From Loripinus fragilis (taxonomy: Eukaryota > Mollusca > Bivalvia > Lucinida > Lucinidae): a stretch of DNA of 64,000 nt. Every line of letters starts with the position of its first letter. Position 1 is the stretch's first letter. The stretch is from NCBI GenBank assembly GCA_964019695.1, contig OZ026525.1:70610260-70674259 (forward strand), in the 5' to 3' direction. The notes beneath the pieces were generated by a model. That model saw only the letters and a program-made list of their open reading frames with translations. It did not search any database and was not told where the DNA came from. Below are positions 1 to 11,312 of the stretch, piece by piece. Both the position numbers and the translations under genes were made by a program.

Positions 1-985
1 TGTCCCCATAGCAATACCAAGTTTTTGGATGTTATTAGTATTATTGAATTAGAAGTGATTTTTTGTCAATACCAATTCAATTAATTTAGAAATACTTTGA
101 ATGGATCCCTCTGGTTTGCAACCATTCCTCATGAAATATAGACATGCTTTAATACCCTCATTGTGGGGAATGTTACTGTATAATGATTCAACATCCAAGG
201 TTACTTATACTAAGAAACTGTCCTCTGATAGAGGAGGAAGCTGTCTTATTTTGGTAATGAAATCAGAAGTGTCTTTAATGTAAGAGGGTAATGACTCCAT
301 GTGTGGCTTCAATATACCATCAAGGAAAGCGGACACATTTTCAGTAAGAGATCCACATGCAGACACAATAGGTCTCCCAGGGTAACTTAAAGGTAAATCG
401 GAATTTTTGGTTTTATGTGTCTTAGGCAAAATATAGAATTCAGGTGTTCTGCTTTCACTTGAAAGGTAAAAATTCTCAAAACCTTGTAGTGCACATTTGT
501 CTTGAATTTCTGAAATGGTATCGTGCATGTCTTTCTTAAATTTTTCGTGAGGGTTTTCAAGTAATTTTTCATAATAATTTTCATTACTAAGTTGTCTCTC
601 CGCTTCTGCGATATAATCTTCGCGGTTCGTAATTACCACAGTTGAACTTTTGTCTGCTTTTTATGTCTATACCATTATCTTGTTGAAGTGAACGGAGCGA
701 TACCTGTTCCTCATGCGAAAGATTTAATCTATATTTGTATCTCTTGTCGTTATGGAGTATTTCATGGGTTATAGCCTCTATGAAAATGTCCAAAGTTGAA
801 GCTCTACCAGCTGGTGGAATAAAAGTTGATTTGCTTCCTTTTCGAAATTTAGGCAAATTTGCATTATGATCTTCACTGCTATTTTCGTTATCACTTTCTT
901 CATCCCTGGTAGCAAAAAACTCTTTTAATCTTAGTTTTCTGGTGAATTCAAAAACATCTTGCCTGAGCTTTATTTCATTGTGATG
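1..985 (-). pseudogene. Penelope-like element reverse transcriptase remnant
   Basis: Read on the minus strand from about 985 to the window edge, three segments give RT-like protein. The upstream part has an FTRKLRLKEFF stretch followed by an acidic linker. The middle part has the fingers region with FYILPKTHK and GRPIVSACGS. The left part has palm motif A, LDVESLYSNIPH, and a motif-B-like LGIAMGT end. This order and wording match Penelope-like or closely related RTs found in many invertebrates (family knowledge). The copy is dead: there is a one-base frameshift near 655-660 where an ADKSSTVVI segment changes frame, an in-frame TAA just before motif A near 205, and another TAA near 60. It continues beyond the left edge, so motif C and any GIY-YIG endonuclease are not visible. 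Confidence 0.8.
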
Positions 986-1589
986 TTAGGGTTTTGGTAA
1001 TTTGCACTATTTAAAACTCTTTTGGAAAGATTTAAAACTGTTTCCTACCCCCTTTGAACTTCTTATAGGCTTTCTTTTGTTGTTTCTATTTCCGTAGTGA
1101 TGATATTCTGATGAAACGCCTGTTTGCTTTAGGTTTTGAAGGCACACAATCAGCTGCTGAATGGTTGTGTCCAATACGTGTACTGTGTTCTTTTTCTTTT
1201 GTTCTGGTTTCCCCGTTTTGATGGCTTCTGCATATGTTTGTTTTTCTTGATGCTGCCCGCGGATTTCACGTTTTTTGACTCCTATTGGATGCTAGCTTGT
1301 GAACTCTGGATTGGATTTACAGAAGATGTTTGATTTTTTGGCTGATTTGAATTCTAGCTAGCATTCATACTGCAGTTGAATAGAATAGAACAGAATCTCT
1401 AATCGTAACAGGAACCAACTCTCGTTTTTTGCCAACTAAGGCGGCCATCAACTTGTTGGTTGGTTGCTATTAAATATTTAACAATAACTAATCAGTTTTC
1501 TCATCTCAAGTCTTTGCAGGCTGCTTCTTTGTCGATGGAAAGTTTTCATATACAAAGAATCTTCAATAAATATTTAAATATTATTGAAA

Positions 1590-1710
1590 TTACTAAATGA
1601 GATGAGATAAACAACAATAAAATATGAGGCTTGCTGAGCATTTTATCGTTTTAACATGTTTAATAATTCATTCTAACACACCTCGCCTATAGAGCCAATG
1701 CTTAAAAAGT
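1590..1710 (+). repeat. Partial copy of dispersed repeat R5
   Basis: The phrase ATGAGGCTTGCTGAGCATTT followed by a TTTAATAATTCATT-type segment matches longer copies at 24140-24450, 41095-41430 and 58515-58850. No gene is seen between 1000 and 1970. The stretch 1770-1860 holds several TGACGTCA/ACGTCA words but no other structure I can name. Confidence 0.45.
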
Positions 1711-1972
1711 GTGATATATCAAACAATAATTCACAGTTTTGAAATCGCGAGGAAAGAACGTGCTAGCTGACGTCATTTGTTACTGGAAAATGACGTCATT
1801 CATGACGTTAGACGGTCTAACGTCGTTTTTACGCTTGAAAAACGTTACAAATACATGTAAACGTATGCGACGTAGTCTAAGTATTGGCGGGAGTTCTTCA
1901 GTGCAATGGCGGAAAGTTGGAAGAAGCTGAAGTTTTCAAATGTGTTTTCGTCGTTTATTTTGTGTTAGAATC

Positions 1973-2144
1973 GAAATAGATCAGCCCTAGTGCGTGAATT
2001 GTTGAGTAATAATTCACTGTTTGTCGGCCAGTTGTACGAAGATAAATCACTCGCTCTGCGCGCTCGTGATTTGATCTACTTTACAACTGACCTCTCAACA
2101 GTGAATTATTACTCAACAATTCACTGCTAGAGCTGATCTATTTC
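1973..2144. mobile_element. Foldback (hairpin) MITE-like element
   Basis: The arms 1973-2022 and 2098-2144 are inverted copies, each beginning GAAATAGATCAGC when read inward, with a shared GTGAATTGTTGAGTAATAAT segment. The inner part also folds, with GGCCAGTTGTA opposite TACAACTGACC, so nearly the whole 172 bp is one hairpin. There is no coding content. It is probably a small foldback transposon relic; no target duplication was identified. Confidence 0.7.
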
Positions 2145-2424
2145 TTAAATAATACACGGTCACGAAAGCTAGGTTTTATTTATCATACGACATAAAAATC
2201 ATTTGGTTATCACGTCGTTGCTGTGAAAACGTCTCGATTTTGTCTTAATATACGCGACGTTGTTAGAGGCGTCATTTCATAATGTTACATGGGAGGCTTT
2301 GATTAATTTTACTGGTCAAACCTTCGCCCTAGATTCTGTTGTTGCTAAAACACAAAATTTGTTTAGCATAATTAGAGAGTTCTTATCTTATCCAATATAT
2401 CATCACAATCAAACAAAAAATAAC

Positions 2425-2725
2425 GGGCCACGTAGCGCAGTCGGTAACGTGTCTGATTACAGATGCGCATCTGACTGCAAATCCAGGGGTTGCAAGTTCA
2501 ATCCTGGCCAAATCCCATACTTTCGTGGTGATTGATCATGAAATAATTTCTATGGCCATTCTCCTCCCTTCCGCAGGGCTGTTGTACTTTACAATACTAT
2601 GTACGAATTACTGGTTAAAAACTTGTTCAATCTTGCCCAGGAAAAAGTTAGGTTAGCTGAACTGTCCATCCCCCAATGCCCATAGCTGTTGACTGGCACG
2701 TAAAACAACAAAACAAACTAGCAAA
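2425..2725 (+). mobile_element. tRNA-derived SINE (first copy)
   Basis: It starts with a tRNA-like head carrying an A-box-like TAGCGCAGTCGG and a B-box-like GGTTGCAAGTTCAATCC about 50 bp later. An unrelated body follows, ending in GCTGTTGACTGGCACGTAAA and an A-rich tail. The element is the same family as the better preserved copy at 56989-57309. Flanking CAAACAAAA-like words may be the target duplication, but this is ambiguous. Confidence 0.75.
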
Positions 2726-2823
2726 CAAAATCAATTATAATACTAGGACGAAACAGAACTCACAGACTCTCAACTCACAGTCTATCAGGGCTAAAGAAAA
2801 CTGCAAGTTGAGCAACAGTGCCC

Positions 2824-2824
<1 letters not shown>

Positions 2825-2854
<30 letters not shown>
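2825..2854. repeat. Homopolymer tract (C20 then A10)
   Basis: Twenty C followed by ten A. It is a likely length-polymorphic and assembly-sensitive site. Confidence 0.95.
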
Positions 2855-2879
2855 GAGGAACATTAGGGTCTGGCCCAAT

Positions 2880-3102
2880 GATGTGGGCTTGTTGGAGTTC
2901 TGTGTTTGTCTTTGTTTTGTTGTGCATTACTTTGTGTCCATTCTTATTTTACAATTATCTTGAAGAGGAAGAGAAAAGATGGTTGCTTTGCTATTATTGT
3001 CTTACATATGTATTGCTACCACAAATGTTATGTGGTTCTTCCTCACGGTGCCGTGGGCTGGTATGCAGTGTGTAATTGTGGTATTTTCAGATCATACTCA
3101 CG
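2880..3102 (+). repeat. Dispersed repeat R1, copy a
   Basis: R1 is an approximately 270-300 bp repeat with recurring phrases GTTTTGTTGTGCATTACTTT, GATGGTTGCTTTGCT and a 3' end resembling GTATTTTCAGATCATACTCA. Other copies are at 3972-5398 (split), 11313-11573, 21281-21501, 34291-34405, 43446-43740 (minus) and 61724-62135 (split). No protein-coding content is seen. It is probably a non-autonomous transposable element of unassigned class. Confidence 0.7.
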
Positions 3103-3164
3103 TTTTTTATGACAGGGTTGTCATTGACTTTGATGCCTGACCCATCGCCGTTGTCATTTAGTGA

Positions 3165-3420
3165 AACTACTCATAACTCTTGAAACACACGGTATATTTG
3201 GATCAAATTTTGCATACAAATTTGTTTTAACATTGTCCAGCCACTGGTATGAAAATGGTGAAATGGCCTCGCATAACATCACTTTGGCCAGTAGAGGTCT
3301 TTTAGGGAAAATGTTCATAACTCTTTCAGAGCAAGGCATATTGTGATCAATGTTTACTAACTTAAACATTTTAAGATTGGCTGGCCATTTGTATGCAAAA
3401 GGGTGACGAGACTTCAAGAG
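3165..3420. repeat. Two approximately 141-bp monomers of a molluscan-type satellite
   Basis: CATAACTCTTGAAACACACG near 3172 and CATAACTCTTTCAGAGCAAG near 3313 begin two related units, each followed by a GGATCAAATTTTGCAT-type phrase. A related single unit lies at 10085-10250, after a GTCCGTCCGT run. Confidence 0.5.
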
Positions 3421-3782
3421 CATCATTTCAGCTAGTTGAGGTATTTAGAAAAAAATGCGCGTAGCTCCTGAATTGAGTTTAGCATGAAAAAAGTTTTACA
3501 ACCGCGGAGCCTGGTAATCCTGTAAGGAAATTGAATAATACCCACTGGTCTGTGATACTTTTATGTTCACAATCGATAGTTCCATTTACATATCAAATAT
3601 ACAAGCTCATATTTCCTCATGAGATTTGATGATATGTTCCTTATTTAATTTTTAAGGCAGCTTTTGTACAGACGAATTTATTTCTACAAATTTAGAAAGT
3701 CTCGGTAGGTACTGAAACCCCTATAGCATTTAAGCAATGACTACCTTATTTCAACAAAGTAAGTATTAAACTACTACCGTAC

Positions 3783-3953
3783 CTGGACATGGATTTCCAT
3801 TACAGACTGACACCTGATCTGAATTGCCAATACAAGATTTGCCTAGTCCAATTGGAGATGGGTTTGTACACGTCCTTCCCCTTTTCCTCTCTCCGCCATT
3901 ACAGGATTTTGAACATGAACTCCAAGACGACCATGTTGACCAGCCACCGTTTA
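3783..3953 (-). CDS. TSP1-F exon (thrombospondin type-1 repeat)
   Basis: A 171-bp exon with acceptor ATTCCAG and donor GTACGG, phase 1-1. It encodes one complete TSP1 domain: VNGGWSTWSSWSSCSKSC at the start, GRTC in the middle, and a CPG end, with six cysteines. The WxxWxxW array is the usual site for C-mannosylation and CSxSC is the usual O-fucose site (family knowledge). TSP1 domains bind glycosaminoglycans and other matrix proteins. This is the last exon found on the gene; the reading frame continues off the left side or into an unrecognised exon. Confidence 0.93.
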
Positions 3954-4041
3954 CTGGAATAAAGTTTGTTAATTGTTACTCCCATTGTGGGAGTCTGTAA
4001 TTGTTCGATGTTTTGTTGTACGTTACTTTATTTCCATTCTA

Positions 4042-5242
4042 CACTGGCCCAAAATGAAAACTTTACACTTTATTTCCTTGAATAACTGTTTTGTTAGTAT
4101 ATATGTCGTTGTAAGATTTACGCATGCTTATCGAGACTTCGTCGCAGATAACGATTATGCAATTTTTATTCCAATCCCAGGTCTATTCAAGCGTCAACGC
4201 CTGAAAAACGTGTTCCTTACGTTGCACGTGCTGAGGAACAGGTGGTTCACTGACAGCTTTAAAACCGACAAGAAAACATTTGCAGCTGAGTACTGGTAAT
4301 GAAAAATAGTTTATTGTTACAAAACGCTTCCATTTAGTGACGGCACATCTTTCTGACGATCAAAGAAACCAAGTTATTGGCGTGCTCATTGCGGGGTCTA
4401 CAGTAAATGATATCGCCCATCACTTTGGCTGCTCTAGACAGACTATTCATTATCTTATGAACCGGTACAACAAAACCAGGTATGTCAGAGTTCGTGCAAG
4501 ACCTGGTCGCGCACGTGTGACGACATTATGTCCTTATCGCGTTAACGCGTTAACTCGACCACGTAATCGTTTAAAACGGCAACCATTATTGCTCGTCTTT
4601 ATGGGGTTCATGCACAAAAGATATTTGTTCATTTTGTGCAAATTAACGGACCTGGCATTTTCCAGCATGACAATGCAAGGCCTCACACAACAAGTAAATA
4701 ACCACATAATCCCATGCTAAAATAACGTCAACCTCTTGCTATGCCTGCTTCATCCCGGGTCATGAACCCCTTAGAACACGTATATGATAAATTGGGTTGG
4801 AGGGTCAGGTCCAATCATAAAATGGATGCGTTAAATGACTCCAATATGCACCTCTGTTAGCATTGCATACATATCCCTAACGTGCTCATACAACGTTACG
4901 TAAGTCCAATGAGGCGACGTATTCTGCTAAGCATTCGTTAAAATGGAGGTCTCACTGGTTACTGATGATCTTTTTATCATCACTTAAAGCACGCAGTCAG
5001 TAATTTCTTTTTTCCAAAATCTGTGTGACTGTTTTAATTGTTTTAAAAATTTTCATTTTGACCCCTCTGAATTGAATTATTCATAAAAATTATGCAATTT
5101 ATGATTTTCATCCAATTATTTTTTCAGAGACATCGATAAGGCATTGAAGATTCAATGATCGAAAAAATTAACCCCAGAATTTAATTTATCATCAAAATAT
5201 ATACTTTTGAATACTATGTAAAGTTTTCATTTTGGGTCAGTG
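4042..5242 (+). mobile_element. Tc1/mariner-type element, degenerate, 1,201 bp
   Basis: The ends are inverted: CACTGGCCCAAAATGAAAAC at the left and, reversed, CACTGACCCAAAATGAAAAC at the right, continuing CTTTACA on both. TA flanks both ends as the target duplication. It carries a shortened, mutated transposase gene (see 4337-4850). It is inserted within repeat R1. Confidence 0.88.
4337..4850 (+). pseudogene. Tc1-type transposase remnant
   Basis: The first ~60 codons give a paired-like helix-turn-helix: LSDDQRNQVIGVLIAGSTV, then FGCSRQTIHYLMNRY, followed by a GRARVTT linker, as in the DNA-binding part of Tc1-family transposases. Downstream, in another frame near 4655-4700, FQHDNARPHTTS and later PLEHVYDKLGWRVRS match the DDE-domain signatures around the second catalytic Asp and the downstream Glu region. 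The first catalytic block is missing, suggesting an internal deletion, and several stops are present. It cannot make a working enzyme. Confidence 0.82.
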
Positions 5243-5767
5243 TAGTATTGCAATCATCTTGATGGGGAAGAGATAGCTAGTTGCTTTGCTTAATTTGTCT
5301 TCCTGGTGTCTCGTGAAGGTTGAGTGGCTCTTCCTCGCGGTGCCCTGGGGTTGTCTGCAGTTTGTTATTGTGGTATTTCCTGATCATACTCACTTACTAT
5401 TTTTGGTTTCATTTTGGATAATATAAATATCACAACTGGTTCAATTATATATTATATTCTATGTTCATCTTTTCAATCGCATTTTCTTTCATCTACAGTA
5501 AATACTCAGGTTAGATATACATGTATCATAGATGCTACACGTCATACATTTTAATATGACTTAGCTTAATGGGGTTGATATGGTTATAAATCTAAATGAT
5601 CATAGTCTGTTAAGCCCATGTGGCCTGAAAATAATCTGGAGATAAACAAACATAAACGAACGTGGTTATTGTTTAAATTGCCTTAAACTGTTTTTTTTAT
5701 TTGTGCTGTTTTGTTGACAATATAATTTCATAAACGAACTTCATACAGCATTATGATTACTTCGTAC

Positions 5768-5938
5768 CTGGGCAAGTTACTGCGTGACACATAGCAGTTT
5801 CTGAACTAGTTCCAGGACATGACAAACCTCCATTTGAAGGACCAGGATTTAAACATGACCTCTCTCTTAGACGTTGCCCCGACCCACACGTCACACTGCA
5901 ACCGAACCAGGATGACCAAACTGTCCACTGACCATCCA
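5768..5938 (-). CDS. TSP1-E exon (thrombospondin type-1 repeat)
   Basis: A 171-bp exon, acceptor TTTCAG, donor GTACGA, phase 1-1. One TSP1 domain: VDGQWTVWSSWFGCSVTCGS, then RERSC, and a CPG end. It has the six expected cysteines and the classical CSVTCG motif intact. An intron of about 1.8 kb separates it from TSP1-F, and one of about 15.6 kb separates it from TSP1-D. It belongs to the VDGxW subtype, alternating with the V(H/N)GGW subtype along the gene. Confidence 0.94.
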
Positions 5939-6310
5939 CTGAAATTAAATTGTGTACATCAATTTACCAATATTCTTGTAGGTAATACCATGAATACTGA
6001 AACTATTCTTGAAATATTGCTTTCTAAGATATGAAAAATATCATTGAAAAGGCTACGTCATCATTAGATCTGCCTTTTAATAAGTTGATACATATTATTA
6101 GTACAGTCCCTCTATTTCTATGTCTGTGCTTATAAATATTCCCTTGTTGCCTACTATCTATATCAATAAAGTACCTGAAAATACAATAATTATCCAACAG
6201 GAGTATTTACGGAATAAACAACCTTTAATACTGTATTACTGCGCTTAGATGTGTGTGGACCGAGCCAGCTCTGCGTAAAGGTGGTTGGCCGAGAAATATT
6301 AAGCATTCCA

Positions 6311-6557
6311 GTAGAATATTTTTACTGACCGTTCAAAGGTGGTGCTTCTTTTGTGGATCATTTATGTTATTTCTGTCTTGTTTTGTTATGCTTTCATGCA
6401 CGTCTGTTTGTTGATGCCTTGTGGACACCTGCTGGGAAAGGGCTGACCACTTGGTTCTCGTTAGTGATGTCTAATTGTGACGTTATCACTTTCCCATTGG
6501 TATCCTGGGTCAGGTGTGGTGCTTGATTGTATCGATTCCTGATCTTTGCCCTCTTAT
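6311..6557 (+). repeat. Dispersed repeat R2, copy a
   Basis: R2 is an approximately 250-bp repeat beginning near TTTTTACTGACCGTTCAAAG, containing GGTGCTTCTTTTGTGGATCA and ending with TATCGATTCCTGATCTTT. Other copies are at 23003-23270, 24587-24845 (minus), 49450-49715 and 50205-50445 (minus). Its ends resemble those of R1 in layout, so the two may be distant relatives. No coding content is seen. Confidence 0.7.
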
Positions 6558-6559
6558 TT

Positions 6560-8090
6560 TCAACCGGGAAGTATGGCTGTCAACATAGGGGACATGATTT
6601 AAACGCCTTTGGAGGGGCCAAGGCGTAAGTTTATACATCTACAAACACTGTAGGTTTTTTTTCAAGATTTGTCTTATCAGTTACTTAGAGTTGTGACTTT
6701 GAAAAACACTATAAAATATAGGTTCTGTAAAAAAACAATAGTATTCATAGAATGTCATTAATTAACGCATTATGTATGCTGTAAAACCAATGAAACACCT
6801 TATATATTTTATGTCATTTGCGCTTCTTTAATAAAGTGCGTTTGGCATAGTTTTTGCGCTGTGTGTGATTTTATGGACCTTAGAGAATTATATCAGGATA
6901 CAGACGTAGACTACCAGTGATATGAAAATCGAAGGTATCTTAGCCCGAATGATTTGGCTGTCGACTTGATATGAAAACTACTTTTTGTGTATTTGGGTTA
7001 AAATACATGATTTATTTTATATGCACTTTCAAGCGGATTTTACTCGGAGCAATGAAGTAAAGTGTATGTTTTATGAGAATTGGCGTCTAAAAGTCGCCAT
7101 ATTCACCAAGAATAACTCAACCCTATTCAACCTTATTCCTCTTTGCACATATAATTCACACAGCAGGCTACAAGTCTGGCCACTGATATCAATACAGTTA
7201 CTTTAACATATAAGGGTCAATACTAAAAATTAATAATAAAGCTGCTAAAACTATGATAAAGGAATATGAGTGCAAACATGTGCAAAATACTCATAAAGAA
7301 TAATGTTGGAAAGAGCATGGTACTTGAAATTTGAATACTAAAAGGGTCATTAAAAACTTAAGCAAGATGAGACATTACGAAAACACATAAATAATAGACT
7401 ACGAAAATATCAACATTGATGTTTACCAGTTTGAGTGTGTTCTGAATAGAGAGCTTCAAGCGCCTGTGGAGCGAGGAACACCTCACGACAATTAACAATG
7501 TTAGGGATTGCATGCGTGTACTCAAAGTGTTTCTTCAATGGGAGGTGGTTCAGGAGTTTCCCTTGCGAGTCGATGCTGTTCCAAAACTGAATGCTGGCTT
7601 GGTAGCCTTGTGATTTTCCAGGGGGACGGGGTCCATACCAGTTTCCCTAATAATACCTTTATCATTGTAATTTCCAAGACGTGTGTGGGTCAAGGCTTCC
7701 AGTCATTCCCCCCCCCCGTCTTGATCCGAGCATGAATTTGATACATGAAATTTTGTTTGTAGGACTATATCATGTGCTAAGATGTCGTTCATTGGTCTAT
7801 CAGGTGGCTTGGGTGGCATTCTGGGCGTAATTGAGAAACGTCCATAACTAGGATCACTCAGTAGGCATGGCTCTGTATAATTAGCAATGGATATTCCTGG
7901 CGACTGCATGATTTGAAATATTTTGACGCTGTCATAGAAAAGTAAATTTTCAGCAAATGCTCAATTAGAGAATTTTTAATTGCAATGATTATTACAAGGA
8001 TTCCTATAACGAAAATATAGACCTCTCTAAATATCAGCCTTCACAAAAAAGCCAGGTCTGGGCAAAGCATATTTAAGTCAGGTTATAAGC
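6560..8090. other. Intronic sequence without recognised gene
   Basis: AT-rich sequence. A minus-strand open stretch at 7703-7909 has no family I recognise. A segment near 7600-7660 (GGCTACCAAGCCAGCATTC on the minus strand) matches the interior of the MITE at 56511-56786, so at least part is repeat-derived. Confidence 0.4.
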
Positions 8091-8093
8091 AAG

Positions 8094-8400
8094 GCAATGT
8101 GTGTTTTTGACAGACAGACAGAAAACCAGGCAGGCAGACACACAAATTGTGCTGCTCCAGTTCACAGCCTTCAAACACTGGTCAGGAGGCCCTCTAAGAA
8201 CCTGAGTTACCCAGATGTTCCAAAATCGCAACCACCAACTTTTTTTAAGTGACACATTCGGGGCGTTTTGACTTTGGGAAGTCTTTGTCTGAGCAAGTTA
8301 TCTTTGAATCAAAGGGTAACAATTCTTTGTGACAGACAGAAAGACTTACAGGTAGGCAGACAAATTTTGCTGCTCAGACCCTCGGAACATGGTAAAGTGA
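8094..8400. repeat. Two diverged repeat units with GACA/GCAG microsatellite
   Basis: A unit starting near 8094 (GACAGACAGACAGAAAACC, AATTGTGCTGCTCC) recurs near 8329 (GACAGACAGAAAGACTTAC, AATTTTGCTGCTCA), a spacing of about 230 bp. No coding content. Confidence 0.5.
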
Positions 8401-9257
8401 TCAAACCAGCTGTGCTACCCAGGTGATCTTAACTACATGCCCACTCTTATACCAATTTGGGCCAGTATGGCAATCAGAGAAATAGTATTTGGATTAAGGC
8501 TGATTTCCAAAAGAAAAATTAATTTTGCAAAATAAAGCTGATTTCTCTGATATGTCTTAAATTTTATACAGGATGTGCGTCTCTGTGCTCAGATACAACC
8601 GTTTGTGTTTCAATACCGCATGCGTCGCAATTTTCAGTTACATATAAGCGGGCCAAACTTAGATAATCTCACAGCTGTGGGGCGTTGACAACTAGTTTCT
8701 TACAAATAAATTAGTACTGACTAAATTTAATGAAATTTGCATCAAATGTTACTCATTCCATGGCCATTCTTCGTGTACAACATGTTTGTTATTCTACTCA
8801 TTATTATAAAACTTGCTGTTTCAATCTGCAGCATACCACAAAAATATTATCATTTTAAACATTTGCCTTAAAAAACCAGAACCCTAAAATGACAACAAAA
8901 TAAGTAGCTCAATTTACTGATACCCCTACACGGATTACCCTTAAAATCTTAATGCGGTCACCATATCAAAATTTAAAATTTTATCCCTCCCCTAAAATAT
9001 CTATATTTTACTGAGTGTGTTAATAGCTCGTTTTTGCCAGAAACATGCTTTTAAACCATTCCTTTCCACCACGGAGCTTTGCACCATGTCATCATAACCC
9101 CTACTGGAGGATTACCCCCAGATGACTCCACTATAATAGCCTTAAAAGCATCAGGGCGTGACTGCACTAACAATAATGAACTGCTCCATAAAATAGGAGT
9201 GTTACAACGTTATGCCATTCAGTTATTCGTATTTACAAGTGAATTTTAACAAGCGAT

Positions 9258-9360
9258 TCGATGGCGCAGTAAGTATAACGGTTGTGATCAAAGAATCTGA
9301 AAACAAAGTCGAGGGTTTGAGCCCGAGGTTGAGGGTTCGAGCCCCAGTAAAACCTTTTTT
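9258..9360 (+). mobile_element. tRNA-like SINE head or tRNA pseudogene
   Basis: GATGGCGCAGTAAGTATAAC resembles an A-box region, and GAGGGTTCGAGCCCC near 9325-9345 is a good B box. The B-box area is duplicated (GAGGGTTTGAGCCCGAGG just before), and a T-rich run follows as a Pol III-type stop. It does not fold as a standard tRNA in my reading. Confidence 0.45.
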
Positions 9361-9490
9361 TTTATTTTTTATTTTTTGCTTTCACAAAGAAGCAGGAAAT
9401 TTTTCGCGATTTACATGTTTGCAGAAAAAAGCATGTTTTGATGTATTATGCATATAAAGCGACTTCACTCAGTAAAATGGCGAGGCTTGT

Positions 9491-10400
9491 ATGGGATACA
9501 GCGACAATGCAGGAGCTATTATTGCAAACGTGTACAAGTTCTGCATGGAGGAAAAGAAGTCTGGAATGGAACTGTCACTAAATCGTATATCAGAAGATTG
9601 TGGAAGAGAAGAAGAAGGCACGAGCAGCAACAGACAAAGCAACCACCGTCATCTACGTCGAAAGTGTCACTGGATGACTTTGACCAGGGTGTTGTCCGGT
9701 GGACCATCGCCAGCATGTACTCCTTGAAGAAGGTTCTGCCAACCCTGTATTACATCAGATCAGAGCTGAAACAGAGTTTTGGTAACACTGGCAGCAAGGG
9801 TCGTCTTCGCAAGATCTCCTTCATACAAAGGCTGCTTACACACGCTGTGTGGTGAATCGAAAAGTGCTGATGGAGAGACAAGATGTAGACCTCAGCAGGA
9901 TCAGCTACCTTCGCGTGGTCAGGGAGTTGAGGGAGGCGGGTTACACAGATGAAACTTACGTTCATACCAGTCACGCAGTCCCGAAATGCTGGCAAGATAG
10001 TACTACTGGACTAAAGATACCCTTTTCTAAAGGTATTTTAAGAATAGAGAAATTGTACGACCCTTGGGTCTGCACAATAATCACTATTTGAGTTCGTCCG
10101 CTCGTCCGTCCGTTAGCAGTTCGTGAAAATGTTCACAGCTCTTGACCACATAGTATATTTTGATCACATTTTGCAAGCATATATCATTCCCTAACCACTG
10201 GCATGCTAAACCACTTTTTATGGAAGAGGGTTTCATTCAAATTGGCAAAGATTCAACGTTAGCCGTGCATATTACTGTCTGTTGATTTCACTTTACATTA
10301 AATTAATTTATTCTATGAACTAAATATGCTTAATATAACTTTATATTTTCAGGTAAAAGAATGATTATACTCCAAGCTGGGTACAATGAGGGATTCGTAC
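9491..10400 (+). pseudogene. DDE transposase pseudogene (Tc1/mariner-like), with intron-like gap
   Basis: Pieces in three frames line up in order: an N-terminal helical part (IIANVYKFCMEEKKSGMELS, about 9500-9600), then VSLDDFDQGVVRWTIASMYS with LKQSFGNTGSKGRLRKI (about 9660-9820), then NRKVLMERQDVDLSRI, YTDETYVHTSHAVPKCWQ and IPFSKG (about 9853-10032), then GKRMIILQAGYNEGFVPNA (10353 on). DETYVH is the first catalytic Asp region of a family of widespread animal transposase-like proteins. At least two frameshifts separate the first three pieces. Between SKG and GKRM the sequence reads AAAG-GTATTTT ... TTTTCAG-GTAAAAG, which is a plausible phase-1 intron of about 320 bp. The C-terminal third is missing. 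Not functional as it stands. Confidence 0.72.
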
Positions 10401-10472
10401 CGAACGCACGAAAAAATCATTTTACTTTCCTATATTAAAATAATTAAACATCAATACATGCAATAAAATTGC

Positions 10473-10560
10473 AAGAAAAAAAGCAAGTCCGAATTGAGGC
10501 TCGAACTCATGACTTCGTGTGTTTAAGGAGAGCGTTTTAACCACTGAACCAATTAGACAG
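10473..10560 (-). mobile_element. tRNA-like sequence, probably SINE or tRNA relic
   Basis: On the minus strand, AATTGGTTCAGTGGTTAAAA resembles a D-arm/A box and GAGTTCGAGCCTC is a T-arm/B box, about 30 bases apart. The acceptor stem pairs poorly (GTCTAAT against ATTCGGAC), so a working tRNA is unlikely. Confidence 0.45.
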
Positions 10561-11312
10561 ATATAAATTGAATATAGCTTTTAAGGATATACAGAGAATT
10601 TTTACAAACAGTTAACGGTAAATTATCTGCTCAACCCAGGAACATGGACTCGACCAAAGGTCAATACTGAGAGGTCACAAATGAATAATAGAGTGCGTGT
10701 TTTATAAAATACCTCATGTTTACTTAAGGAATTTTCCAAAGCATAGAGTAAACACTTACTACAAAAGCTTTATTATGTTTAACATATTTAATATTTTGTT
10801 TAAACAACAATCCCATAGTATTCACATTATATGGGAAAATTTCAGAGCAATATAGCTTATTCAATTTGAAAGAGTCAAAATCAAAAGTCCCAAAATGGAA
10901 TTTAGGCTCCAGTCTGTTCTTCAGTGTGGTAATTTTAATTTCATTTATCATGCTGAACAATAAAATACGTCATATGGAATAAGAATTGCATGTAATTTAC
11001 GGTGGATCAGACACCATGACAACCCTGGCATAAAACTACCATCGGTGGGTCAGAACCTGATGTTTGTCTTTAGCTGGGCCCTCTCTGGCTCAATGGCTTA
11101 ATTTTCTTTAGCCCAGACTGTCTGTGAGTTGAGAGTTCTTTTCTTTGTTTGATCATGGTATGTTTAAAAAATTGACTGTTTCTCCGTGATGATACATTGG
11201 CTAGGTAAGAAAGGATCCTTGCAAGTTTAATAATATTTTCTGGTTTGACTACAGCAGAATCTTTTGCAGTAAAATTAATTTAGGCCCCCCCCCCCAGTGA
11301 CTTTGGCTGAGC

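Larger units (their letters stand above)
3972..5398 (+). repeat. Dispersed repeat R1, copy b, split by a Tc1-type insertion
   Basis: The left part, 3972-4041, carries TTGTTACTCCCATTGTGGGA; the right part, 5243-5398, carries ATTGCAATCATCTTGATGGG through CATACTCACTTAC. Removing 4042-5242 plus one TA restores an R1 copy collinear with 43446-43740, which dates the Tc1-type element as younger than R1. Confidence 0.85.

Noticed and set aside
9258..10560. tRNA genes at 9258-9360 (+) and 10473-10560 (-)
   Set aside because: Box A and B words are present but the acceptor stems do not pair properly and the first has a duplicated B box; read as SINE or tRNA relics.
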